From NCBI GenBank assembly GCA_028866975.1, contig JAGWHG010000011.1:1-15953 (forward strand): 15,953 nt of DNA. Reading direction: 5' to 3'. The stretch's first letter is position 1. Every line of letters begins with the position of its first letter. Of the stretch, positions 7,182 to 13,379 are shown piece by piece. Made by a program: the position numbers and the translations under genes. The notes beneath the pieces are model-generated. The model worked only from the letters and a program-made list of their open reading frames with translations, made no database searches and was not told where the DNA came from. This DNA is from Microcaldota archaeon. Its GTDB lineage: Archaea; Micrarchaeota; Micrarchaeia; Micrarchaeales; CABMGC01.

Positions 7182-8810
7182 ATGGCAATAATAAACTACC
7201 TAAAGGACAGAAGAATACTCACACTTATAATAATCGTAGCCGCGCTCGCGGTTCTAGACGTGTCTTACGGAGGGCCAACATTCGTGCACCTAGGAATAGA
7301 ATTCGTAGGAGGCACGCAGATACCGATAACTCTCGAGCACAGCGTGACTCCGGACCAGATGAGCAGCCTGGTAACGACGCTGCAGGAGCGAGTCTCCACA
7401 TTCGGCCTCAAGCAAGTCACTGTGGAGCCGATCGGCGATGCAGGAGTTTATGTCACAATACCTAGCGTATCGGGCTCTGATATCAACGCTACAATCGGCA
7501 TAATAAAGAGCCAGGGGGTCTTCCAAGGAGTTGTCAGCGGCCGCGAGGCTCTCAACGGCTCATCGGTGCTTTCGGGCAGCATCGGCAGCGCGCAGCCAAC
7601 GGTGCTTGGAAACAACGTAAGCTGGGCGGTCACGTTCTTCCTAACGCAGCAGGGCGCAAACAAGTTCTCAAAAGTGGTGTTCGGGCAGGGCAACCAGCCG
7701 CTGTACCTGTTCTTGGACAGGCCCAAGAAGGGCATAGTATTGCTGAACTCATCGTACGCATCAAAGGGCATTCCATTTGGCAGCAGCCAGCAGCAGGCGA
7801 TAAGCGTCCTGCAGAGCGCAGTCACGCTCACCAATGGCACAATACCAATAGAGCTGCTGAATCAGAATGCAACCAACTGGAACCTTCTCTATCCGTTCTT
7901 TGCAAGCCATAATACCATTTACAACAAGGTGCTGCTGCTAAGGAGCACGCCGCTGCCGGTCGTAAATGCGCTGATATCGCTCAACTACACTCTGTCTTAT
8001 GTCACGCCGCAGAACATGACGCCGGTGTTCTCGCAATCAACTTCAACTGCGGGCACTCTGCTGCTCAATTCTTGGCCGGCAATAGGCCTTCTGTCAGCTC
8101 CTATACTTGCCCCAAGCGTAACTAACGGCACTGCAGGCAACTCATATGTCATTAACGGCGGAGCTCCGGCAAACCTCTCGGTACAGCAAAAAATAACTTA
8201 CGCTGCGGATCAGTCCAAGACGATAGCAAGCATACTATCCGGCGGCGCGCTGCCAGTTAAGGTCATAGTGGGAACGCCTACAACAATACCTGCGACTCTT
8301 GGAAAGAAGTTTCTTTCCGTTAGCGGCATAGCAGCGATCCTTGCGATAGTCGGCGTAACGACCATGATCGTCCTTAGGTACAGAAAGCTGTTCTTGGTAT
8401 TGCCGATAATCCTAACAGTGCTCGCAGAGCTTTTCATAATCGTGTCGGTCATAGGGGTCCTCGGCACAATCGACCTTGCGGCTGTTGCGGGAATGATTGC
8501 GGTGGTCGGAACCGGAGTCGATGCGCAGATCATAATCACCGATGAGGTGCTGACAGGAAGGGAATCTGCAACTGCAAGCAGGCTAAAGAACGCATTCTAC
8601 ATAGTCTGGGTCGACGCTGCGCTTGTGATCGTCGCGATGCTGCCCCTTCTGTTTTCCACATCGCTTGTCAACATCATCGGCTTTTCCGAATCTACGATAA
8701 TGGGCGCGCTGCTCGGAATACTAATAACAAGGCCTGCTTACGGCGCAATAATTAGCAAGCATTATCACAAAGGTGAACAGGATGGTACGCCACTGCCCAA
8801 CATGCAATAG
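7182..8810 (+). CDS. secD: Protein-export membrane protein SecD (archaeal)
   Basis: A 542-residue partner of SecF. One N-terminal helix (about 13-28) leads to LGIEFVGGTQI. A P1-type domain follows with LQERVSTFGLKQVTVEPIG and then a large Asn/Ser-rich extracytoplasmic region to about residue 375. Five helices follow near 377-397, 407-428, 430-457, 470-491 and 506-528. The fourth contains AGMIAVVGTGVDAQIIITDE, whose GTGVD-x-x-I-I-x-T-DE is the archaeal SecD signature. It starts with no gap after secF. Its last 29 nt overlap the NMD3 gene in another frame, implying translational coupling. The ectodomain has many N-x-S/T sequons, consistent with exposure outside the membrane. Confidence 0.92.
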   Translation: MAIINYLKDRRILTLIIIVAALAVLDVSYGGPTFVHLGIEFVGGTQIPITLEHSVTPDQMSSLVTTLQERVSTFGLKQVTVEPIGDAGVYVTIPSVSGSDINATIGIIKSQGVFQGVVSGREALNGSSVLSGSIGSAQPTVLGNNVSWAVTFFLTQQGANKFSKVVFGQGNQPLYLFLDRPKKGIVLLNSSYASKGIPFGSSQQQAISVLQSAVTLTNGTIPIELLNQNATNWNLLYPFFASHNTIYNKVLLLRSTPLPVVNALISLNYTLSYVTPQNMTPVFSQSTSTAGTLLLNSWPAIGLLSAPILAPSVTNGTAGNSYVINGGAPANLSVQQKITYAADQSKTIASILSGGALPVKVIVGTPTTIPATLGKKFLSVSGIAAILAIVGVTTMIVLRYRKLFLVLPIILTVLAELFIIVSVIGVLGTIDLAAVAGMIAVVGTGVDAQIIITDEVLTGRESATASRLKNAFYIVWVDAALVIVAMLPLLFSTSLVNIIGFSESTIMGALLGILITRPAYGAIISKHYHKGEQDGTPLPNMQ

Positions 8811-9417
8811 GACCAGCGACGAGGCGCACTTCTACGGCGATTTCTGCGAGTTCTGCGCTCTTGAGAAGATCGGCAATAAGCTTCCGACCGAGGTGAAGGT
8901 GACCGTGTGCAAGAGGTGCGGCAGGATAAATGTTGCAGGCGACTTCACAGAAAAGGACGACGCAGCAATTGAGCAGGTGCTCAGATCGCACTTCAAGGCA
9001 TTCGACCTCAAGCTGATAAGCCAAATAGACAGCGCTGCGATAGTGAGCCTTAGCAGATATGAAGACAATATAGAGGGCCTGCGAAGGGAGGTAGCGCTCA
9101 AATACGTAAAGGTGATGTGCCCAAGGTGCAATCGGCAGTCGGCAGGGTACTACGAGGCGGTGATACAGCTTAGGGGGAACAACCAGAGGGTTTCTAGGAT
9201 GATGCATAAAATAGAGGAGGTGTTCTTCGGGGCCGGGGAGTTCATCGCAAGGGTAGAGAGGGCGAACAACGGATGCGACATCTATGTCAGCAGCAAGAAG
9301 CTCGCATCGGCATTCATGTCCGAGCGAAAGCTCAAGCCGGTGATGTCATACCAACTCGCCGGGCTCAAGAGGGGCAAGAAGCTCTATAGGAACACATACG
9401 CGCTCCACCTGGACTGA
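8782..9417 (+). CDS. nmd3: NMD3-like ribosome export/assembly factor (short archaeal form)
   Basis: A 211-residue zinc-ribbon protein. Four CxxC pairs are visible: C5/C8, C22/C25, C43/C46 and C113/C116, which could bind two zinc ions. The sequence after the last pair, YYEAVIQLRGN, is a hallmark of the NMD3 family. In eukaryotes NMD3 is the 60S export adaptor; in archaea, which have no nucleus, a role in large-subunit assembly or tRNA-site checking is inferred. I chose ATG 8782 because AGGTGA (8771-8776), an excellent match to the archaeal anti-Shine-Dalgarno, lies five bases upstream. GTG 8773 would sit inside that site. It is shorter than most archaeal homologues and lacks their extended C-terminal part. 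It overlaps secD and precedes thiI by 4 nt. Confidence 0.87.
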   Translation: MVRHCPTCNRTSDEAHFYGDFCEFCALEKIGNKLPTEVKVTVCKRCGRINVAGDFTEKDDAAIEQVLRSHFKAFDLKLISQIDSAAIVSLSRYEDNIEGLRREVALKYVKVMCPRCNRQSAGYYEAVIQLRGNNQRVSRMMHKIEEVFFGAGEFIARVERANNGCDIYVSSKKLASAFMSERKLKPVMSYQLAGLKRGKKLYRNTYALHLD

Positions 9418-9421
9418 TCAA

Positions 9422-10579
9422 ATGGCGACAAACAAGCAGATACTCATACGCTTCGGCGAACTGTGGCTGCGCGGGGGCAATAGGAAAAACTACATCGGCA
9501 TGCTAAAGAGAAATGTCGCAGCGCAGCTTGGGATAAGGCAGGAAAAGATAAAGGTGGAGTACGACAAGTTCCTAATCGACGTCCCGACACAAAAGGCCTA
9601 CAAAGCCGCATCGGCAAAGCTAAGGAACATGATAGGGATCAGCAATTTCTCGATATCCACTTCCACAAAGGCAAGCATGAGAGATATCGAGCGCGCTGCA
9701 ATCTTGGCGATCAAGGAGATGAAGAAAGCAGGCGCGAAAACCATTCGGATCGATGCAAAGAGGCTATATAAGAGCCACAAGTTCCGCTCGCAGGACATAA
9801 TCAAAAAATTGATATCTGCCGCAATCAAGCTCAAGATGGAGCCCGATATAAATGCCTACGATTCGCTTCTTTCGGTCAGGGTGCACAAGGACAAGGCCTT
9901 TGTCTCCTATGGCAAGACCGATGGCGTGCATGGCCTGCCCGTGGGCAGCAGCGGCAGGGCGGTGGTGCTGCTATCAGGCGGGATTGACTCTCCCGTCGCT
10001 GCATGGTATGCGATGAGGCGCGGAGCATATCCCATATACGTCCACATGCATGGCTTTGAGAGCAACGCCAAGGCAAAGAAGTCAAAGATCGCATCGATAC
10101 TAAAGGAGCTGTCAAAGTACTATCCGGGCTATAAGATCTACTACGTTCCGGCGCACATCTTCCAGCTCGCGCTCACAAAGGTCGACAACCGCTACGAGCC
10201 TGTGCTCCTCAAGGCGCTCTTGTTTAGGATTGCAGACATGGTCGCGCAAATCGAGGATGCAGGCGCGATAGTCACGGGCGAGAGCCTAGGGCAGGTGGCA
10301 TCGCAGACGATGTCAAACCTAGGCGCATCGCAGCAGACAACCAAGCTGCCGATACTGCGCCCGCTGATAGGCTTTGACAAGCAGGAGATAATAAGGGTGG
10401 CAAGAATGATTGGCACCTACGATCTCTCGATCAAGCCGTATAGGGACGTATGCTCGATAAACGCAAAGAGCACCGCAACCAACGCAAGTAGGGAAAAGAT
10501 CGCAAGGCTGCTTGAGGAAATGGGCATCGATAGGATAGCGGAAAGGACGCTCAAGGCGTCATCTAGTTCAAAAATTTGA
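9422..10579 (+). CDS. thiI: tRNA 4-thiouridine synthase ThiI
   Basis: A 385-residue enzyme that adenylates U8 of tRNA and inserts sulphur. The N-terminal ferredoxin-like segment begins ILIRFGELWLRGGN. A THUMP domain follows (about 60-170, including RAAILAIKEMKKAGAKTIRI). The PP-loop ATP-pyrophosphatase domain has SGGIDS at 185-190 and VTGESLGQVASQT further on, a conserved ThiI motif. No rhodanese domain is present, as in other archaea. Cys344 in DVCSI is the only cysteine in the protein. It is the position equivalent to the PP-loop cysteine, but the CxxC reported for methanogen ThiI is absent. It is the last gene of the sec operon, 4 nt after NMD3, with no strong Shine-Dalgarno. Confidence 0.93.
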   Translation: MATNKQILIRFGELWLRGGNRKNYIGMLKRNVAAQLGIRQEKIKVEYDKFLIDVPTQKAYKAASAKLRNMIGISNFSISTSTKASMRDIERAAILAIKEMKKAGAKTIRIDAKRLYKSHKFRSQDIIKKLISAAIKLKMEPDINAYDSLLSVRVHKDKAFVSYGKTDGVHGLPVGSSGRAVVLLSGGIDSPVAAWYAMRRGAYPIYVHMHGFESNAKAKKSKIASILKELSKYYPGYKIYYVPAHIFQLALTKVDNRYEPVLLKALLFRIADMVAQIEDAGAIVTGESLGQVASQTMSNLGASQQTTKLPILRPLIGFDKQEIIRVARMIGTYDLSIKPYRDVCSINAKSTATNASREKIARLLEEMGIDRIAERTLKASSSSKI

Positions 10580-10591
10580 AACTGCACCCCA

Positions 10592-10597
10592 TTTAAA
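10592..10597 (+). promoter_or_regulatory. TATA box for the sequon-rich membrane-anchored protein
   Basis: TTTAAA is centred 22 nt before ATG 10617 and 31 nt before ATG 10626. Other promoters here place initiation 25-29 nt from the centre, which would exclude the first ATG from the message. Confidence 0.45.
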
Positions 10598-10625
10598 CCT
10601 TTATGACGTATTTGAGATGTATTCC

Positions 10626-11249
10626 ATGAACCTGTTAACAAGAGTAGTAATAGCAGCGGTGATCGTCGCAATCGTGCTTGTAGGAGTCTATTTCGTGCTT
10701 CAAGAGGCGCATCTGGGCCAGCAGGTGACAAAGCAGCAGGCAGTGGCACTTATAACAAATTACCTTCAGAACAAGGCACAAAACACCGTTGTGAACGTGA
10801 CCAATGTCACAGCGTCTGTATATCCCGGAAGCTGGCATGTTATCGCATCGGTCACTTTCAATGCGACAAGCCCATGCCCATCCTATGCGGCTTATTCATT
10901 TGACTACCCGCAGTACGGCTTCGTGCAAAGGGTCCAAAACAACTACACAAGCCACTGCGTGATATTTGGTCTGCTGCAGAACCGCAGCTACATACTAGCC
11001 GCAGCGCCTCTTGCAATAGCCAGGTCCTACAATCTCTCGATACCCTCGATAAACGGTTTTGTGGGCAGATACGGCTACAACAACGTCGTAGTGCACGCAA
11101 ACTTCTACAACTCGATAATACTTCTTTCCAAGACCTATGAGAACGTCTGGCTGGTCAATTACTCTGCCCCTATTGCAAACTATTCGGTATATGCGGCGAT
11201 AACACAGTCCGGAGGCAACCTGCTCACGAACTATACTATCGCGCGCTGA
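10626..11249 (+). CDS. Signal-anchored extracellular protein rich in N-glycosylation sites
   Basis: A 207-residue protein of unknown function. One hydrophobic helix near the N-terminus (about residues 7-25, VVIAAVIVAIVLVGVYFVL) acts as a signal anchor, and the remaining ~180 residues should face outside. That part holds nine N-x-S/T sequons (two NVT, one NAT, two NYT, one NRS, one NLS, two NYS). It also has two cysteines, in SPCPSY and SHCVIF, which could form a disulphide. Tyr, Val and Asn are abundant. The start is uncertain: an in-frame ATG at 10617 adds MYS, but promoter spacing favours 10626. The 3' end overlaps the converging acetyltransferase gene by 14 nt. No family is recognised. Confidence 0.75.
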   Translation: MNLLTRVVIAAVIVAIVLVGVYFVLQEAHLGQQVTKQQAVALITNYLQNKAQNTVVNVTNVTASVYPGSWHVIASVTFNATSPCPSYAAYSFDYPQYGFVQRVQNNYTSHCVIFGLLQNRSYILAAAPLAIARSYNLSIPSINGFVGRYGYNNVVVHANFYNSIILLSKTYENVWLVNYSAPIANYSVYAAITQSGGNLLTNYTIAR

Positions 11250-11730
11250 GATCTCTCTCAAAATAGAGGACCCTGTGCGTCTTTCCCTGCCTCTTTATCG
11301 TCCTTGACGCTATCCCCTTCTCAACAAAGCCATTCTTCCTAAAGAAGGACTGGGCGCCGACGTTCGAATCCGCAATTTCTGCAACTGCAGATCCTACCCC
11401 CATGGATCTTGCAACCCCCAAGGCATCAGAAAGCAGCTTAGTGCCAATCCCTCTGCTCCTGCTCTGCTTATCGACTATAACGCCTACGCTGCATGTTCCA
11501 TCCTTTATCATGATCTCGCACTCCCCAATTACCCTTCCGCTTTCAATCGCAACCAGATCCACTGCCATTTTGTCCCTCATCGCCTTTAGCTTGTAGGCGA
11601 AAAGCTCGTTTAGCTCTTCTTGGCCGGGTTCTCTTTCGAACCACATTGCAAGAACCGAGTCCCTATACACATCTAGTATGAGCTTGCACAGCTGCTCTCT
11701 GTCAGCTGCAAGGATCCCGCGTATCTCCAT
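11236..11730 (-). CDS. GNAT-family N-acetyltransferase
   Basis: A 164-residue acetyl-CoA-dependent N-acetyltransferase; the acceptor is unknown. Motif A is VGVIVDKQSRSRGIGTKLL (82-100), in which R91-x-x-G94-x-G96 binds the pyrophosphate of acetyl-CoA. Motif B is the helix after VAEIADSNVGAQSFFRKNGF, with the N-x-x-A-x-x-F-x-x-x-x-GF signature of the family. The N-terminal strand-helix MEIRGILAADREQLCKL is standard. It is a single gene divergent from the histone gene, with 42 nt between the two start codons. Its tail overlaps the preceding plus-strand gene by 14 nt. A possible minus-strand TATA element is at 11763-11770. Adjacency to the histone makes histone acetylation tempting, but nothing in the sequence supports it. 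Confidence 0.88.
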   Translation of the reverse strand: MEIRGILAADREQLCKLILDVYRDSVLAMWFEREPGQEELNELFAYKLKAMRDKMAVDLVAIESGRVIGECEIMIKDGTCSVGVIVDKQSRSRGIGTKLLSDALGVARSMGVGSAVAEIADSNVGAQSFFRKNGFVEKGIASRTIKRQGKTHRVLYFERDLSAR

Positions 11731-11740
11731 CCAAATCTAT

Positions 11741-11746
11741 TTTAAA
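11741..11746 (+). promoter_or_regulatory. TATA box for the histone gene
   Basis: TTTAAA is centred about 29 nt before ATG 11773 and would give a leaderless message. It supports ATG 11773 over the in-frame TTG at 11749. Confidence 0.5.
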
Positions 11747-11772
11747 CCTTGTTTGGCAATAGCTATAATTCT

Positions 11773-11967
11773 ATGAGGATTACTACGGCAACAGCCAAGA
11801 AGATACTCAAGGAGGCAGGCGCCAAGAGGGTCAGCGACTCTGCGGCAAGCGAGTTTTGGCGCGCGATAAACACGTACGCTTATTCTATAGCAAAGAGGGC
11901 AGTCAAGCTCTCTGCGCATGCAAAGAGAAAGACGGTGGAAAAGGCCGACATCGAGCTGGCTAAGTAG
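11773..11967 (+). CDS. Archaeal histone (short, 64 residues)
   Basis: A DNA-wrapping histone-fold protein. Alpha1 is TTATAKKILKEAGAKR, followed by the conserved loop RVSD. The long alpha2 runs through SAASEFWRAINTYAYSIAKR and continues to SAHA. Loop 2 is KRKTV, with the conserved Arg-Lys-Thr that contacts DNA, then alpha3 KADIELAK. It begins directly at alpha1, without the LPIAPI segment of HMfA/HMfB, and stops about four to five residues sooner than those 69-residue proteins. It has no tails. ATG 11773 is preferred because the upstream TTG at 11749 adds a non-homologous peptide and lies at the TATA box. It may homodimerise or pair with another histone elsewhere. Its TAG abuts the stop codon of the converging membrane gene. 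Confidence 0.93.
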   Translation: MRITTATAKKILKEAGAKRVSDSAASEFWRAINTYAYSIAKRAVKLSAHAKRKTVEKADIELAK

Positions 11968-12255
11968 CTAGAGCGGAACCCCGAGCAACCTCAGAAGAGT
12001 AAGAATTGCTACTGCAGGCAATCCAAAGATCGCAGTGACGATTATTATCGGCCAGCTTATCGGCATTCCGATGTTGAAAAGCCCGTTGAGCACGAAGATG
12101 CTGATAAGCCCAAGTATGGTGTTGGCGAGAATTCCAAGTATGAACTTGCCCAGCCTGAAAATAACGAAGAGTATGGCTATTGCAGCAATTATTATGATTA
12201 TCTCAGAGGCCAGGGGGCCGAGTCCGAACACTGTTTGAAGAAGTAAAGGCAACAT
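11968..12255 (-). CDS. BofA-like small membrane protein
   Basis: A 95-residue hydrophobic protein with two to three membrane segments (about residues 16-36, 39-60 and 66-92). The segment ILGLISIFVLNGLFNIGMPI resembles the pro-sigma-K processing inhibitor BofA family (the NxxxGL...LN...G(I/M)PI pattern), which also has archaeal members of unknown role. Archaea have no sigma K, so the bacterial function cannot apply and only the fold family is suggested. GAGAGG immediately before the ATG may serve in translation. It diverges from fic across a 105-nt spacer, and its stop codon touches that of the histone gene. Confidence 0.65.
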   Translation of the reverse strand: MLPLLLQTVFGLGPLASEIIIIIAAIAILFVIFRLGKFILGILANTILGLISIFVLNGLFNIGMPISWPIIIVTAIFGLPAVAILTLLRLLGVPL

Positions 12256-12309
12256 CCTCTCGAATTTACTGCGAAGCAGAAAGCTAATAACCTTTCACTT
12301 GCTTTCTTA

Positions 12310-12322
12310 TGTAGCCCCCCAA
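12310..12322 (+). repeat. Perfect 13-bp motif, upstream copy at fic
   Basis: TGTAGCCCCCCAA, ending 8 bp before the fic TATA box. It is exactly 31 bp (start to start) from the next copy. Confidence 0.9.
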
Positions 12323-12330
12323 AAGATAAT

Positions 12331-12339
12331 TATTTATAT
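12331..12339 (+). promoter_or_regulatory. TATA box for fic
   Basis: TATTTATAT is centred 26 nt before the GTG at 12361, predicting a leaderless message. It lies between two perfect copies of the 13-bp motif, so any protein bound there would compete with TBP/TFB or polymerase. Confidence 0.65.
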
Positions 12340-12340
12340 T

Positions 12341-12353
12341 TGTAGCCCCCCAA
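12341..12353 (+). repeat. Perfect 13-bp motif, downstream copy at fic
   Basis: TGTAGCCCCCCAA, located between the fic TATA box and the start codon and ending 7 bp before the predicted start site. The position is that of a typical archaeal repressor site. Confidence 0.9.
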
Positions 12354-12360
12354 TAACCCT

Positions 12361-13296
12361 GTGTATATAGAAACAAGAATTGTAGGGCGCAGAAAGAAGT
12401 ATTATTTGGTGTATGCCTACAGACTTTTGGGAAAAGTGAAGAAGGCCAAGGCCTTTCTGGGCAGCGACCTCAAAAAAGGCGATTTACGGGCAAGAATAAA
12501 GGAGGTAGAAGCCGTTCTCGAAACAAAAGTAACTGGGCTTAAGGCAATCGGAGATCCCTACAAAACTGCCCTTTCCGAGCAGGATATTAATGAACTAAGG
12601 ACTTTGTGGGGCGGGGGCAGGATAGAATTACAGCACCTCAGCGAAAGCGACTGGGAGAGATTTGTCGAGGTCTTCACATACGATACCAATGCTATTGAGG
12701 GTTCAACGGTAACAAAAGGCGAGGTTAAAAACATACTGGAGAATAATAAATGGCCCGATAAATCGAAGGACGAAATTGCAGAAACTACAGGAGTTGCAGA
12801 AGCCGTTGCCTACATAAGGAAAACAAGAGACCACCTCTCGACAGATCTGATAAAGAAACTGCATTGGATAATATTCAAAAATTCCAAACAATTTGCAGGT
12901 AAAATAAGAGCGAGAGGTGTAGAAGTGGCGGTTGTGAGCACAAGTGGGGATATCATCCACAGGGGGACAAAATCAACATTGGTTGCGTCGCATCTTAGTG
13001 AGTTAATCCGGTGGGATAAGAAAAGTAGCAAAAAATATCCCCCGCTGGTTTTAGCCGCGGTCGTGCACAACCAATTCGAGGTAATACACCCATTTCAAGA
13101 CGGAAATGGCAGGGTGGGAAGACTAATTCTCAACAATATCCTATTGAAATATGGTTTGCCCCCAGTAAATATAGAGCTCAAGAACCGCAAGGCTTACTAT
13201 GATGCTCTAAGAATATACGGCGCAAACGGCAACCTCAGGCCTATTTTGGAACTGATATTGAAGGAATACAAAAGCCTGAAAAAGCTACTCAAATAA
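12361..13296 (+). CDS. fic: Fic-domain protein adenylyltransferase (AMPylator), N-terminally autoinhibited
   Basis: A 311-residue Fic protein that should transfer AMP from ATP to a hydroxyl of a target protein. The catalytic motif is intact: HPFQDGNGRVGR at 243-254. An inhibitory helix motif is also present, T109-N-A-I-E113-G114, matching (S/T)xxxE(G/N) before the core (class II), so activity is probably latent until relieved. The first ~45 residues form a basic beta-hairpin segment (RRKKYYLVYAYRLLGKVKKA) also seen ahead of other archaeal Fic cores. The C-terminal end is Lys-rich. The GTG start is supported by a TATA box 26 nt upstream. The gene is visibly A+T-rich: in two 60-nt lines (12361 and 12721) I count 22 G+C each. 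Neighbours are near half. It is flanked by copies of the 13-bp motif. No antitoxin-like partner gene lies beside it. Confidence 0.93.
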   Translation: MYIETRIVGRRKKYYLVYAYRLLGKVKKAKAFLGSDLKKGDLRARIKEVEAVLETKVTGLKAIGDPYKTALSEQDINELRTLWGGGRIELQHLSESDWERFVEVFTYDTNAIEGSTVTKGEVKNILENNKWPDKSKDEIAETTGVAEAVAYIRKTRDHLSTDLIKKLHWIIFKNSKQFAGKIRARGVEVAVVSTSGDIIHRGTKSTLVASHLSELIRWDKKSSKKYPPLVLAAVVHNQFEVIHPFQDGNGRVGRLILNNILLKYGLPPVNIELKNRKAYYDALRIYGANGNLRPILELILKEYKSLKKLLK

Positions 13297-13315
13297 CTGG
13301 GTGCCCACAGGTTCT

Positions 13316-13322
13316 GATTTTT
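13316..13322 (+). terminator. Possible T-tract terminator after fic
   Basis: ATTTTT lies about 20 nt after the fic stop codon, following a small TGGG/CCCA inverted repeat at 13298-13307. A short T tract is a plausible archaeal terminator, but it is only five bases long and runs into the 13-bp motif. Confidence 0.3.
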
Positions 13323-13334
13323 GTAGCCCCCCAA
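13322..13334 (+). repeat. Perfect 13-bp motif upstream of rnpB
   Basis: TGTAGCCCCCCAA, 14 bp before the rnpB TATA box and 26 nt after the fic stop codon. It can be read as an upstream element of rnpB, or as the right-hand flank of a fic cassette. Confidence 0.88.
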
Positions 13335-13348
13335 ATCCTAACAATAGG

Positions 13349-13356
13349 AATAAATA
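13349..13356 (+). promoter_or_regulatory. TATA box for RNase P RNA
   Basis: AATAAATA is centred 27 nt before G13380, the first base of the P1 helix of the RNA. Confidence 0.6.
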
Positions 13357-13379
13357 CCGCAAAACCCACTAACTATTCA

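Noticed and set aside
8773..8781. GTG start for NMD3
   Set aside because: It sits inside the AGGTGA ribosome-binding site that is well placed for ATG 8782.
9418..9421. Thiamine riboswitch or other leader element ahead of thiI
   Set aside because: Only four bases separate thiI from nmd3, so there is no room for a leader structure.
11236..11967. Histone acetyltransferase-histone functional pair
   Set aside because: The genes are only neighbours on opposite strands. The acetyltransferase shows a generic GNAT pattern and the histone has no lysine-rich tail.
12361..13296. Toxin-antitoxin module around fic
   Set aside because: No small antitoxin gene lies on either side. The inhibitory T-x-x-x-E-G helix is already inside the protein, so no partner is required.
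12310..13334. CRISPR or tandem repeat array formed by the 13-bp motif
   Set aside because: The copies are too short and too far apart, with no spacer regularity beyond one pair and no cas genes.
12256..13379. Insertion sequence carrying fic
   Set aside because: There is no transposase or integrase, no terminal inverted repeats, and the flanking 13-mers are direct copies also found 6 kb away near secF.
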